Source: Ptiloglossa arizonensis
Taxonomy: Eukaryota > Arthropoda > Insecta > Hymenoptera > Colletidae
Direction of reading: 5' to 3'
Assembly: GCF_051014685.1 (NCBI RefSeq)
Contig: NC_135055.1
Coordinates: 13,876,001 to 13,940,000, forward strand
Length of the DNA: 64,000 nt
Both the position numbers and the translations under genes were made by a program. Below are positions 25,401-37,149 of the stretch, one piece after another. The notes beneath the pieces were generated by a model. That model ran no database searches and was not told the origin of the DNA. It saw only the letters and a list, made by a program, of their open reading frames with translations. Each line of letters starts with the position of its first letter. The stretch's first letter is position 1.

Positions 25401-27420
25401 TCTTTTGAAACGAGGGACCAAGTGTCGATGCAGTCGCCGAAGTTTCAAGACCACTCGATCGTTTATAACATCGTAGTCACATTAAACGAATCTTTTTTCA
25501 TGAAACTTTTATCAATATATTTGTAAAATCTTCCAAATTACAACGAGACCAAGCATGAAGTAATTTAAACGATATTTAATCATTTGGCAAGTGATATTGA
25601 CTCGATAGTTTCATTTATCAAATAAGTCTTCTATTCACACTTATCGTAGTCATACGTTACAACGCGATCGAATGTGACTCGAAATCGGTAAAACCAGGTT
25701 TCTTTCGTCATTTATCGTTTAATAAATATTTAAATGCGATGTAAATTATATTCGCGTTTGGTCTCGTTTTAATCAAAAAGATCTGACAAATATAAAAAAA
25801 AATCAGTAATAAAGTAAGGTAATCTTGGCATTAGTATTGTTTCACTGACACGGGCATTTATCTTATCGGCTGGTATTACATTGTAATTATCTGACGTGTA
25901 TCGTAAAGTGTCGCATTAATCGCTTGACTGATTTCAAGAGAGACCCCCCCTAGTAGCGGGGATAAAGTTTCACATTTATCGTGATATTGCTGTATTCGTT
26001 TCCATTTCGTTCGAGTGAAATACGCACGCTCGCTGGCACGAGCGAATCGAGAAATCGCGTTCCGATTTTCGGTGAAAGAAGATGGACAAAATGAAAAATG
26101 GAGGAGGAGAATCAATACGTCGGGAGTGTTCGATGCTGTATCCTTGGCGTGATGATTTTTGTGCTCGGTGCTTTTATCATCGAGCTTTTGGTAAGGCCCG
26201 TGCTAGAGTCGTTCGAGCGACTGTTTCTGGGATTGTTTTTAACAGCTTGTATCTTCACTTCTAAGTAAGTTGACCATTTGAATCGAAGACGACTTTTTAA
26301 ATACAATACGTAATGATTTGTAAATAATACTTATTAAGTGTGTTTGACAATAACTCCTTGGATACACTTGCAGGTAATACAGAGTTTTGTTGGTCTCTGA
26401 GAACATCTATCAATCGCATAATTTAACCTAACATTTCGATTCAAGATGCGGACGTTAACAATGTCAATGCTGATATGTATTATTATATTTAATAATACGT
26501 TAAATTAAATTTGTTTACTTGTATAAATTATATTCATACTGACTCGTATTTACTTATATTATTATAGCAAGCAAATAATGTAGAAACTGGGAAAGATTAA
26601 TTTCCATGTTACAATTCTCAAACTGATATGATAAATTATGCTACATTTAGTAGCATAATTTTTTTTATTAAATTATGCACTTTAACCTAATGCTAAACGT
26701 ATATAACATATGATAGCTTTTAAAATATTCAGAATCTGGCTTATCGAAATGCTCAATTATTTTCAGTATGGTGCATTTACATCTAGAACGGTAAAAAAAC
26801 GATACTCGGCCATTTAAATAAAACTCTACTAAAAGTAGCATTATTCGTTCGTTAAAAATATCTCGATATCGAAATCTCTGTCCAATTTCAACGATGGACG
26901 TGAAAGAAGAATTAATACGTTCCATTCCGTTGAAATGTAAAACCACTTTGATCTTCTGATTCATTGATATTCTATTAACGCTTTTTATTTAAAAATTCTC
27001 CATCGATACAATGATCACGAGTATTAAATTCTCTTTCGGAGATTGATAACAATAATATCGTAAACTCTCACTCCTGCTGATACACTTTTTACAGAATTTA
27101 TATACCAGTCCCACGGCATATATTTATAGAGAAAATTTGGATACCTGGAAGAAGTATTACCCGTACTGACGTCGTATAAAGTCGTAACAAAGATTTATAT
27201 TCGCAGTGGGATGCTCCGTAGACCAAATACTTACGTACTTCTACCTGTTTACTATGTAACAAGAAGATATAACCTAAGGTAAGTTACAACAGTCGTGTTG
27301 TTGTTTCTAACTGTAATCTCGGGAGTTGAACAACTATTTAGATGAAATACTAAATATATAAAATTTTTAGACGACGTAGGAATAAAGGATTGTCTTTGAA
27401 TTTGTACCAAATATCAATTT
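22431..27420. other. Non-coding region, no recognised gene
   Basis: Short overlapping frames only. The site at 22,820 reads tacagggtgactcc and resembles TE-end words seen elsewhere in the window. Poly-T runs occur near 23,770 and 24,590. The region turns more AT-rich from about 26,300. Nothing else can be supported. Confidence 0.55.
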
Positions 27421-27424
27421 CACG

Positions 27425-27690
27425 AACATCAACTTCACAAATATAAACTCAAACATGTATATATTCTTATAAATATAAACTTTCAAAAATATATATTCCC
27501 ACAAATGTAAATTTCTACAAATACACATTCCCGCAAATATAAATTTCTACAAATGTACATTCCCACAAATATAAATTTCTACAAATACACATTCCCACAA
27601 ATATAAATTTCTACAAATGTACATTCCCACAAATATAAATTTCTACAAATAAACATTCCCACAAATATAAATTTCTACAAGTATAAACTT
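27425..27690. repeat. Minisatellite, 32-bp unit made of two 16-bp half units
   Basis: The array alternates acaaatataaatttct and acaaatgtacattccc (or acaaatacacattccc). The half units are themselves related, giving a 32-bp higher-order period with about six clear copies and diverged edges. Within the array the copies are very similar, which suggests recent expansion. There is no coding potential. Confidence 0.92.
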
Positions 27691-28961
27691 TCGTGTCCTC
27701 GCGTCGTTTAAACGAGGGAACTTTTATTCGATTAAAAAGCTCGAGCCTTAAAAAGAAAACACACCTACTCAAATTTTTTACATTGCAGTGCGCAATATTG
27801 TCGTGACGAGGGGCCTGTGTGCAGCCCTCTTATCCTTTTCTGCCGCCACTCAGACTCGTTCCTAATCTCTCATTCAGAGCATTTTCTGTCACGAAAGAAG
27901 AACGCAATCTTCCACCTTTCTTCTCGGAGGAAGCACTTCTTCGTAACCTCGCGTGGATGCCGTGGCATTTATCGACCGTACAGGTGCAAAGCAATCTTAG
28001 AGAAATCGATGCACATGCCGCGTCAGACGTCTGACAATTTCAGGCATCATTTATGAACCTGAATCTATTATTACAGCGTGTACTGGATGAAACGCTCGCG
28101 ACGTGTTCGACTTACGACCACATAAGACAAACACACCGATGCATTCGATGGAACTCATATTTCGTATCGCGACCTTTGAATCGCTAGTCGTACCAAATAG
28201 TTATGTAAGTACTTCAAGGACGTACACGCAAACTATCTAAAACTTCTTCGGGTAATTCGCGTGTATAGGATGATATTTCGATCTTAACTCGCGGGTTTGA
28301 TGATACCTCGACCATGTACTTGGTATCGTGAAATTCATTCGTAACCTATTACTGTTTCCCGTGATTAATGACGAGTAATTGTTGTCTTAAATGACAGTAA
28401 TAAATTTGTGCGAGTTACGTATAGAAAAGAAATAATCGATTTTTCGAAGAACACCAATTATATTGATAATTATACTGATGAATACGAAAGAAATGAAAAG
28501 TTTAACGTAGCACGTTATTATAGAAGATGGCACAGGTATAATAAATAATAAATGATCGAAACAATTGAAATTGTTTTTTACAGTAAATATTCATTCTCAC
28601 CACCTACGATCTAATTGGCCGATTGACTTCATATTCGAAGAGAATTTTCATTAAATATACCTTTCAAAATATTGAGCTTTACTATTCTTGTTAGCACGCA
28701 AAATAAAGCTAAAAAATATAAATTTAGAATTCAAAGTCTCGCCATTTTTCTATTTACCAATATTTTAACGTTTCCCTAGTTCCTGCTACAATTGCATTCT
28801 TCCCAATGAAAATACTTTCTCACCCTCTGTCTCTGATTAGCGAATCGGTTGAAATCGAAGAATCCAATACAGCGTCTTTTTTATAAGAGCCATTGAACAA
28901 GAAGCTATAACTCCAATAACGTTCAATATTTCCGAATGAAAAAAATACTCTGTGTACTCAC

Positions 28962-29007
28962 AAGATGGACGAACATATCTGGAAATACTCGCTACGAAAC
29001 AGCCTAC
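28962..29007 (-). other. Candidate 46-bp minus-strand microexon
   Basis: On the minus strand a long T-rich tract followed by tatggtag gives a strong acceptor before 29,007. The segment ends atcttgtgagtac, a strong donor at 28,962/28,961. Two frames are open through the 46 bases. The high-scoring acceptor partly reflects a T-rich low-complexity tract, so chance is a real possibility. No partner exon was identified. Confidence 0.2.
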
Positions 29008-29518
29008 CTACCATAAAAAGAAAAAAAAAAAGGAAAAAAAAAGAAATCATAAAAGGAACCGAAAAGATGACAGTCTAGACACCGATACCCCCTTAAAAGC
29101 AACGAGATACCACTGAAAGAGTATTTCAGTAACATCGAGTCGTCTCTGGGCTCGTTGATGGTGGAGAGAAAAATTGAATTGTAACTCCACTCTCAAGACG
29201 TGGAGAACCCGGGGGTAAAAAAGTAGCCGCGCGATATTTCATCGAACCCATTTAATTTTTCAATTAACCGCAATTCCACCGAGATTTCCGCCTCTCGGGG
29301 GCGTAACGACGCATCGCGGTGGTTCAGCTCGGCCGTGAAAAAACAGTCTCCGGAGAAATTGAGTCATCGCCGCCGCGTCGTTGCACCCACGCGCGACGAG
29401 GGATGCACTTAACGCTCCCCCACTCTCACCCTCTGTGCAACGCGAGTGCACGTGGTTGCTCGCGTGCAGAATCGACGGAGACGCGGAAACTCGCGGAGAT
29501 TTCGCGTTCGAGAGGCGG

Positions 29519-29594
29519 TAACGACGACGACGACGACGACGAACCTGCGTACGAACGAGAACGAGCGAACGAACGAACGAACGAACGAACGAAC
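29519..29594. repeat. Adjacent (ACG)n and (GAAC)n microsatellites
   Basis: A pure acg run of eight units (29,519-29,543) is followed by a gaac tetranucleotide run (29,551-29,594), both within a CpG-rich patch. They create Arg/Asp/Thr-rich and Asn/Glu/Arg/Thr-rich frames that should not be called genes. Confidence 0.9.
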
Positions 29595-30080
29595 CAACCA
29601 CCCTGTAATTTTTCCTTTTCGTCCCTCTCTCACCGGCAACGAATCATAAGCGAGAGAAGCGCCAGACGGCATTGTCCCTTTCTCGTAGTGCATTACGTAA
29701 ATGAGGGTACACCGTGACCATTGTATTCAATCTGCGCGAGTCACGACGACGGTGTCCTTCCGCTTCTAATCATCGCGTGAAAAACAAAAGAGCGCCGAAA
29801 GTGCGAACGATGTCGGCGATGGGGCCAACTTACTTCCAGCTTGTTGCGTTTCGATCTCATTGTTTCGTTACAACGAGCGAGGTGCGCGTTGCGACTTCGA
29901 GTCGATGGAGAGACACGTTCCCAAAGCGTCGCGGCGCCACGGTTAGTTGAATCCTCAAGTAGTCGCGCACCAAGTCGAAATAATCCTCCGGTTTGGGACA
30001 CCTAGTTTGAGACCACCGATCGATCGTCGCGGGGATCCTTCACCGTTTTCTCTTCTTTTTTTACGTGTTTAATAACAAAA

Positions 30081-30664
30081 TTAAGATCCGCATTGTATAG
30101 TTCGATTGTACTTTAGGTAGTCGAGTAGATTTTGCATGGATTCTTTGTACTTTAAGTTATCTTCTAGTTTGGAACTTTTGTTACTGTCTGTCCTTGGTTT
30201 ATTATTTGCAATGTGAGATGTATTCATTATTTGCAAGTTAGAGATTCCGCATTGTTGATGAGACGTCGATAGGTGAACTTTGCGTGGCCTGTTACGATTC
30301 TTGTGTTTAGTAAAGCGCGAGCTTTTCCTGTAGAAGTTATTTCGAGAAGTACACTCTTCTCGTTCCAACGGTACATGCTTAATTATCGTGTATAGTGAAC
30401 CATCGATGACATTCTTCCCGATACAGTAAAGTCTCCGTCGATGTCGGTAGCTCGGGACATCCGAGTGCCGACAACAGAACAAATAGGGTATATTTCACAT
30501 CGCGACGACGTCCCGATTTATTTACATAAAAGGAGTCCAGAATCGTCCACTCGGCTACCTGATTACACGGCTGACTATATTCGTGGAAAACTCCTTGTGG
30601 AGTGGGGATAGCGACCACCATCTGGTAGAGAGTAGTCACGCGATTGCCAACTATGGAGACTTTG
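30081..30664 (-). other. Unrecognised minus-strand open-frame block, possible exon(s)
   Basis: Two overlapping minus-strand frames, 30,379-30,639 (86 codons from ATG) and 30,081-30,482 (133 codons), have more protein-like composition than neighbouring frames. The first can be extended 5' to an acceptor-like aattacag at 30,665-30,672, giving KVSIVGNRVTTLYQMV and then IPTPQGVFHEYSQPC. No domain is recognised. A single frame does not cover the whole block, so it is either two exons, a frameshifted pseudogene, or non-coding. Confidence 0.2.
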
Positions 30665-32792
30665 CTGTAATTATTTTTGCGGTCTTACAGATGTCGAGAG
30701 TTGTGTCGTATAAATATTTATAACGAACGTAACAACCCAGGCCACGTATAAGAATCGAAGGGGCTCTCAACGTGTTAAAATCACCTGTAAATATTCGAAA
30801 ACGTGAAAATTAATTTCCATGCTTCGTATTGAAATACGAAAAACAACGATTTTCGAGAAAATTGATTTTGGACTCGTTTGGAACACTATTTACTCGAATT
30901 CGTCGACTTCTTGCTACTTTTTTGAAAACGAAACTGCGTAGGAAAATACACCGTTCCAAGTTTTCGATTTATTTTTGTATTCGGAAACACTTTCTTCTCG
31001 ATTGCACACTTTTCGAAACACTCTGTATAAAAATTTCAAGTGCAGACGACGGTGCATTCGACGAAAGTGTTCATTTTTTCAAGACACCCGATCAGTGGTA
31101 ATCGTACAGCGATCGTCGATTTGAAACTATACTTTGAATTGTACGGGTGGTCCATGTACTGTGCAAGGTGGAGATGGTAGGAAACTTATGTTTTGGAAAG
31201 ACCTGCAGGGACGCTCGAGAGCGACTTCAACTACCTCTATTGTTACGTGACTTTCACTGGGTGGCCGTTTTGAGGGTCATGCGTTCGACTACCCAACGTC
31301 TGGAAATTGTCTACCACGGCCCCTACGGACCTGTGCTCTCGTATTACGCTTCAGTCACGTGTGCTTCGCTCAACCGTGGCTCGTTTTATCCATCGCTGTG
31401 TATCAACTTGGACAAATTTCCAGGCAATATTTAACTGGAAGAATGGATTAAACGTTCCTCTTCTAAAATCGTAACGCTTCACTGGAAAATCAATCGGTCA
31501 TTCAAGACCACTTCCCTAAATGTAAATCATTTTAAACATATTCATTGTGTTCATAAATGTACACTGTATAAGCCTGTTTATCTATTTGAATTAAAGAAAT
31601 ACGTATATTGTACATTTTCCTAGATTAGATAGAAAAATTAGGAATAAATTAACATGCACACTAGAATGTACATAAAGTATGTATATTGTATATACAGTAT
31701 ACATAAAAGGAGTGTGTAAAATACACGTATTTCTATACTTTATAAGTGAGCCGTACTCAAACGTAATTCAAACTTCGAGAGGAACGAATAAAAAAAAAAA
31801 AAGGTGTGTAACACCCACTATTGGAATCGAGCACGAGCTTTTTTTCTGTTTCAGTTGTGCTACGTATGTAGAAAAATCAAAACGGTGAACAAAATTTCGA
31901 AAAGAATGTCATTTGTACTCAATTTTGGAGTCACTTGTAGCACATTTTGATACCGAAGCACCATAGCTTCGAATCGTTATTTTTTTAAACCAATCGCTCA
32001 TTTCGGTATCTTCCTTCGAGGCATTCGAACAGTCAACGAGAAACAATTGGAGTTTCGTTCTTTGTTCGACGTAACGAATCGAATACGAAATATTAAAAAT
32101 TTCTCAAATAACAAACTTCGTTCCGCGTATTGTCGGTATATTTCACGGAAATGGAACTTTGAAGCTGTTGCACGAAAAGAAAGCAGAGAGCTATTCTGCC
32201 ACGCATTGTTATATATCATTACACCATTGACGTAATGAGGTTAATCAGTGACAGTCGTTCAAACTGAATGAATCGCTGCGATATACTGCCGCGGTTAACG
32301 AAAGTGGAGAAAAAGTGCAATTTCCAGTCAATGAAAATTGCACGCACGTGTAATGTCGAATAAACCCTGAACCTTTTCATTAAGATTATTATCGATATTT
32401 TACATCGTTGTATCATTATCGATATTCGTACGGTCGCTTCTCTCGAGAGTATCGTGCAATTTTATTCAAGTTTCTCTCTCACTGTGCGGAAAAAGAAACT
32501 CGCTCTCGATAAATGCATACATTCGAACATTGCGTGTAAATAACGTCGAAACAAACTTAATTCTAAAAAGATTTTATTCTTTTACTTAATTTGATCTCAC
32601 TTCATTTCTTGATAGATCATTTTCTTTATCTACATTGTCCTTTGTCATAATAATTGTACCGAAAGAGGAACCAAATCCGTTAACAAACTAAATAACAAAC
32701 TAAAAAAGAATAAATTCAAATTGAAAGCACACAGGATGGAAGAAATTTCTGCGAAGATCAATCGAACCCACGAATCGAAGGAAAGGAAATTA

Positions 32793-32926
32793 TTAGGTTG
32801 TCCGGAAAGTCGTTTCGTTTTCCAAAATGGAGAATATATAATTTGATGAAATGTTTTTTATACACTCTAAAGAAATCGTGTTTCATTTTCACCAAAGAAA
32901 ACGAAATGACTTTCCGAACAACCCGA
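32793..32926. mobile_element. Mariner-type MITE, 134 bp, with about 30-bp terminal inverted repeats and TA flanks
   Basis: The left end ttaggttgtccggaaagtcg and right end cgaaatgactttccgaacaa form inverted repeats of about 30 bp (24 or more matches through the tcgttttc core). TA dinucleotides flank both sides, at 32,791-32,792 and 32,927-32,928. The interior carries an ATG-like aaaatggag and tttcattttcacc but no transposase. The second copy at 7,129 has the interior in the opposite orientation. TA target-site duplication and this terminal repeat style are typical of Tc1/mariner. Confidence 0.85.
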
Positions 32927-33341
32927 TACATCCGATACTATCACCGGTATCGTTTGTCAACAGTTTCTGTTATTTTGTATTCGTTTTATCGTTACACGTA
33001 GATTAAAGCGTCGAAGAATGCGACGCGTGTAATTAGACGCGTGAAATATCTGCCTCGTCGCTGTTACGCGAATCCAGACTATCGGTATCTCTTTTATGCA
33101 AACGAACACGTGGCTACCTCTACCCGTTCCGCCCCTCCGTTAAAGAAGAAGTTTTCCTTTTAGACGGTCGTCCTAGATTTCAAAATTTGCGAAAGGTAGT
33201 TCGCGCTTGTTCGTCCCAGTTCGCCAACGATTTTAGAGCGCGTCGACGAGGGCGACAAGCATCGTGGCGAGTGAAACACGCGAATTCGAACCGAAACGTA
33301 TTTCCGATCGTTGGTCCCGAGCGGGCAGATCTGCCTCGAGT

Positions 33342-33975
33342 GACATTCTTTCCTTCCAAAGGTATCCACGTACTTCGGAATACCGAGAGTAGTTTCTCTA
33401 TTCGAAGTACCTAACCAACTTTGATCTCGACGAGTGCAGCCAAGAACACTGGAGTGTCCCAGAAAATTCAGCTCGTTCGAAAATCTTAATTCATCGATCG
33501 ACAACTAGAGAACTCGTGCAAAACGTACAATGGGTGATATAAATTATTACGAGCTACTTGTTTGACGTTCGGTAGGGAACAGAATCGAAAATGCATTTAA
33601 TTCGTGGCAATATTTTGCAACTATTTTAAAGCTTCTACGATAAAAGAAGAAAATGGCCCTGAGTAACGTTCTTTCGTTTCAAAGGTATCCACGTACTTCA
33701 GAATCGCGAGAGTAGTTTCTCTATTCGAAGTACCTAACCAACTTTGATCTCGACGAGTGCAGCCAAGAACACTAGAGTGTCCCAGAAAATTCAGCTCGTT
33801 TGAAAATCTTAATTCATCGATCGATAACTACAAAACGTACAATGGGTGATAAAATTATTACGAGACTATCTTGAAACTGTTACTCGTTTGACGTTTGGTC
33901 AGGAATAGAATTGAAAATGCACTTAATTCGTAGCAATGTCTTGCAACTATTTTCAAGCTTTTACAATAAAAAAAT
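33342..33975. repeat. Tandem segmental duplication, two copies of about 323-326 bp
   Basis: The block from ttctttccttccaaaggtatcc to gcttctacgataaaa (33,342-33,651) is repeated 323-326 bp downstream (33,670-33,975) at roughly 90% identity. The second copy has a 10-base deletion in agaactcgtgcaa and a small insertion near cttgaaactgtta. Open frames over the copies are disrupted and not conserved between them, so no gene is inferred. Confidence 0.92.
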
Positions 33976-35791
33976 ATATACGTGTGATGGAATACAGATG
34001 TAACTGATGTTTGTTGCGTGTGAATGCAAAGGGCTATTAAATATTTATATGTACACAAAAGCTTCAAAATGGTTATAAGTTATTGTTACGAGTACAACGA
34101 TACATTTTTAAAGACCAAAGTATCGTTTTAAGGGCACTTTCAATTCCATTCTTGATCAAACATCAAATAAATAGTAGTTTCAAAGTGTTCGTAATAATTT
34201 GATCGCTCGCTATAATTTTGAGCGTGTCGTCGTTCGACGTTATCGGTTCCGGAACTATAAATATGACAATTTTCACTTTTTGAGAGAAGATGTGGAATGG
34301 TTTCTTTTTTTCGTTCCTCTGTGATAAACCTGTACGTTGCATAACAACGGTGATTGTACACTAATCTCGGGTACATATGTTTTTATCGTCTGATTACGTT
34401 TTACATTCAACCGTGAGTTTTCAGAATTTATCGAATCGTGTATTTACGGTTCTGGTACAAGAGTGCGAAATAATTGTCGAATCACCCCTCCCCCTCCCTC
34501 GCCAAAAAAGTGCATCATTGCTCGAAACGGGCGACGAACGGAGCAAACTCTGGGAGAATTATAGTTTCGAATGTATAAAATATATGTGTTTCCAATAATG
34601 GAAACTTTAAGTTTATCGCAACCCCTAAAAATAAACCAACAATGAACGCGCAAAGAAAATAAACATTTTCATAATCAACACTCGAATAACCATCCGACAA
34701 AGTACCGATACCTAAACACACTTACAAACGATTTAAAGTGACTACCAAAAAAACAAAGATAGAGTAGCTTCAATCGAATCAATTTACACCAACTTAACGT
34801 CCAACGATTCGATCGTTACAAAATCATGTCTAAAACGATAAAAGAAATCCTACCACCGAATAAGAAACCGAAACCTGAATCGATCCCAAATTTCATCAAA
34901 CTTCGATCCGTTCTTTCGGAAAGAAATTCGAAAGAAAATTTATTCCTCGACCGTGCGAACTGATACGATCTCGATCGAAAGATCGAGTAAAAAAAGTATG
35001 TTCGATTGGTGGGATCGTCGTAGTTGAAGAAAAAGCTCGAAAGTGGTCCAATTTTAGTTTGATCCCGGAGGGGGCAACCGTCCGGTAACGAACGACTCGT
35101 TTACCCACGTATTTATTTACGAAACTTGTTCGACGAAACCGAGCGGTCTTTTTCTACAGATCCACGGAGGTCACGGTCAAACTCACGATAATAGACACCT
35201 CCGGTTGGAATTCTAATCGACCCATCGACTTCGAACCGTTCCGAGATACGACGGAGTTTCGAAGTCCCGTAAACCACGTAGCGGAGCGAACATCGGATGT
35301 AAACTCATAATTTCCACGCGATCGTGACCGGGGTAACCCAATTCGCCAACGTCTTGCGCCATCGTGGTGCCTCAATCGTTCACCTATAGGCAGATGCGCG
35401 CGTGTTACGCGGCAACAGCTGGTCACCTGCTGTTCCACCGGACTATTTCCCTAGCGAGCCGCCTCTTCTTTCTCCCTGTATGGAAACGCGATTCCCTTCT
35501 CCGCGTCACGGTATACTCGGTACGCCACGGTGGGCACACCGATACGAGTAACGATGCCGACGCGTACAGAGAGGGACAGAAACCCGCGACTTTCTCCGAT
35601 GCAGATTTATTTCCAGTGCGAGCGACTTCCTGCACGGGGAAAACAATAATGCCTTCCCGTGCACGGTGAGAGATCCATTGAAGAAGTAGAAGAAGTAGAA
35701 GAAAACCCGTATTTAAATCGCGCGCAACTTTCTTCATCGCGTGTTTAACCCTTTCCGGGAGTACGCGTTTCACGTTTCACGGCTCGGAACG

Positions 35792-35984
35792 ATGTCACGC
35801 GCCGTGAGTATTCTCCGTCGAGGTTCACCTTCTTCCTCGTGATATCTGTTTCTTTTTTATATATCGTAGGATCGATGGACTTTGTTTCATTCCGCGGTCA
35901 CTTCTTACGGTGGAGTTTCTCGGAAAGGTTCTCTTTTTTGTAATTATTCTTCGAAAGTGTGCTGGATGTATTGGCCCCGTTCAG
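35792..35984 (+). other. Candidate plus-strand 5' exons with a 66-bp intron
   Basis: An ATG at 35,792 (MSRA) runs into a GTGAGT donor at 35,804. Sixty-six bases later a pyrimidine-rich stretch ending atatcgtag precedes 35,870. The next 115 bases are open in two frames and end gttcag before GTAAGT at 35,985, a consensus donor. Splicing in phase 0 would give MSRADRWTLFHS and onward. The alternative frame contains a hydrophobic run (LGKVLFFVIIL) but no ATG. The splice signals are good but the protein is not recognised, so it may be an untranslated leader or a lncRNA. Confidence 0.28.
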
Positions 35985-36057
35985 GTAAGTGCATGGAATT
36001 CTTGAAACGAGTAACAAGGGTGTAATGATACATGCAAAGAAGAAAGAGATACGCGTA

Positions 36058-36260
36058 GGAAGGAATAATTGCAGAGTCGAAGATTGGAAAGATGTGGATA
36101 GCGGCGTGGATAAGATTCTAAAAATATATAATAAGAGTATTCGGACAATGTATGGACGATATGTACGAGATACAAAAAGATATTATTAAGACGGAAGAGG
36201 CACGTGTATGAAAGAATAATTATAGAGTCGGAGATAGGAAAAAGGAAGATAAGGATAGTG
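36058..36260. repeat. Weak direct repeat, about 150 bp offset
   Basis: The segments gaaggaataattgcagagtc (36,058) and gaaagaataattatagagtc (36,208), each followed by gaagattggaaa or ggagataggaaa, suggest an old duplication in a purine-rich stretch. Purine bias keeps plus-strand frames open here (60-66 codons), which is not taken as coding. Confidence 0.35.
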
Positions 36261-37107
36261 GAAAGGAAGGAGATAAAATATCAAAAGGAACTGGGATTCT
36301 TAGATTGTGAACGTTGCGTGTTGCGGTGTGAAACAACTGTGGACAGTGTACGTAGATTGTTTCCAAAGATTATGTTAATACCTTAAGACGGTATCATAAC
36401 ACCAGAAAATAAAACACATCGGATATCAAAAACTATCCGATCCATCGAAATGCTAAAATAAAATGCGAATATAAAATTTACATTATCGCTATTATTATTA
36501 AAAGTTTTCATTACACGTGTGTGGAAGTACACGTGTACATAAATATGTATGTACGTATTTATAAAAAAAAAAAAAAAATGCGCAAGAGAAGTGCAGTTGA
36601 AAATGCAGTCATGAAACCTAATTTGAATGTATTAAAATAAAAGAAAATTACTGCAATGTATTATTGTTATTTCAATAATACAAATGTATTAAAATAAAAG
36701 AAAATTACCACAATCTATTATTATTATTATTTTACATGGTCCAATGTTATCGCGCCACCTTGGTACATATACCCCCCTTCCTCCGAGCAATATAGAGTAA
36801 ATATTCCGGACTATGAATAAAAAGAATTAACATAAACAATGACCAGGGTACCGAAGCAACGAGCGCGATAAAATAGCGCGCGAGCGCAAAAACAATGAAC
36901 TAGGCGTGCTGTGCTTGTGCACACGTTAAATTGCACCGGCACGGCAGCCAGCATTCGACGATGCACTCCTGTATCCTCAATCGATATTTAAATGCCTCAA
37001 GGATGTCTCTAGCAGATGAATACAACCATGATCTCCATCCTTGACACGTTTCTGTCCACCGGTGGGAAGTCGTGAGCTTAAAAAGCGGTACGTAGGAGAA
37101 AGAGAGT

Positions 37108-37149
37108 GGGGGTTGAGGGGTGGGGTAGTGGGCTGGAGGGGGGAGGGGG
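37108..37149 (+). other. G-rich tract with G-quadruplex-forming pattern
   Basis: The plus strand has six runs of three or more G separated by loops of 1-5 bases (GGGGG-ttga-GGGG-t-GGGG-tagt-GGG-ctgga-GGGGGG-a-GGGGG). This satisfies the usual G3+N1-7 quadruplex rule. It lies inside an unrecognised 173-codon frame (37,041-37,562) that I do not accept as a gene. Confidence 0.75.

Larger units (their letters stand above)
27691..32790. other. Non-coding region with exon candidates and CpG-rich patch
   Basis: No recognised gene. A strongly CpG-rich patch at 29,250-29,960 has leader or promoter-like composition. The candidate microexon at 28,962-29,007 and the open-frame block at 30,081-30,664 are listed separately. 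The stretch at 31,440-32,790 is AT-rich spacer. Confidence 0.5.

Noticed and set aside
29260..29717. Overlapping Arg/Ser/Asn/Glu-rich frames on both strands
   Set aside because: They are translations of ACG and GAAC microsatellites in a CpG-rich patch.
29714..30001. Opposed 78- and 86-codon frames
   Set aside because: Mutual shadows in CpG-rich DNA, with no splice context and no motif.
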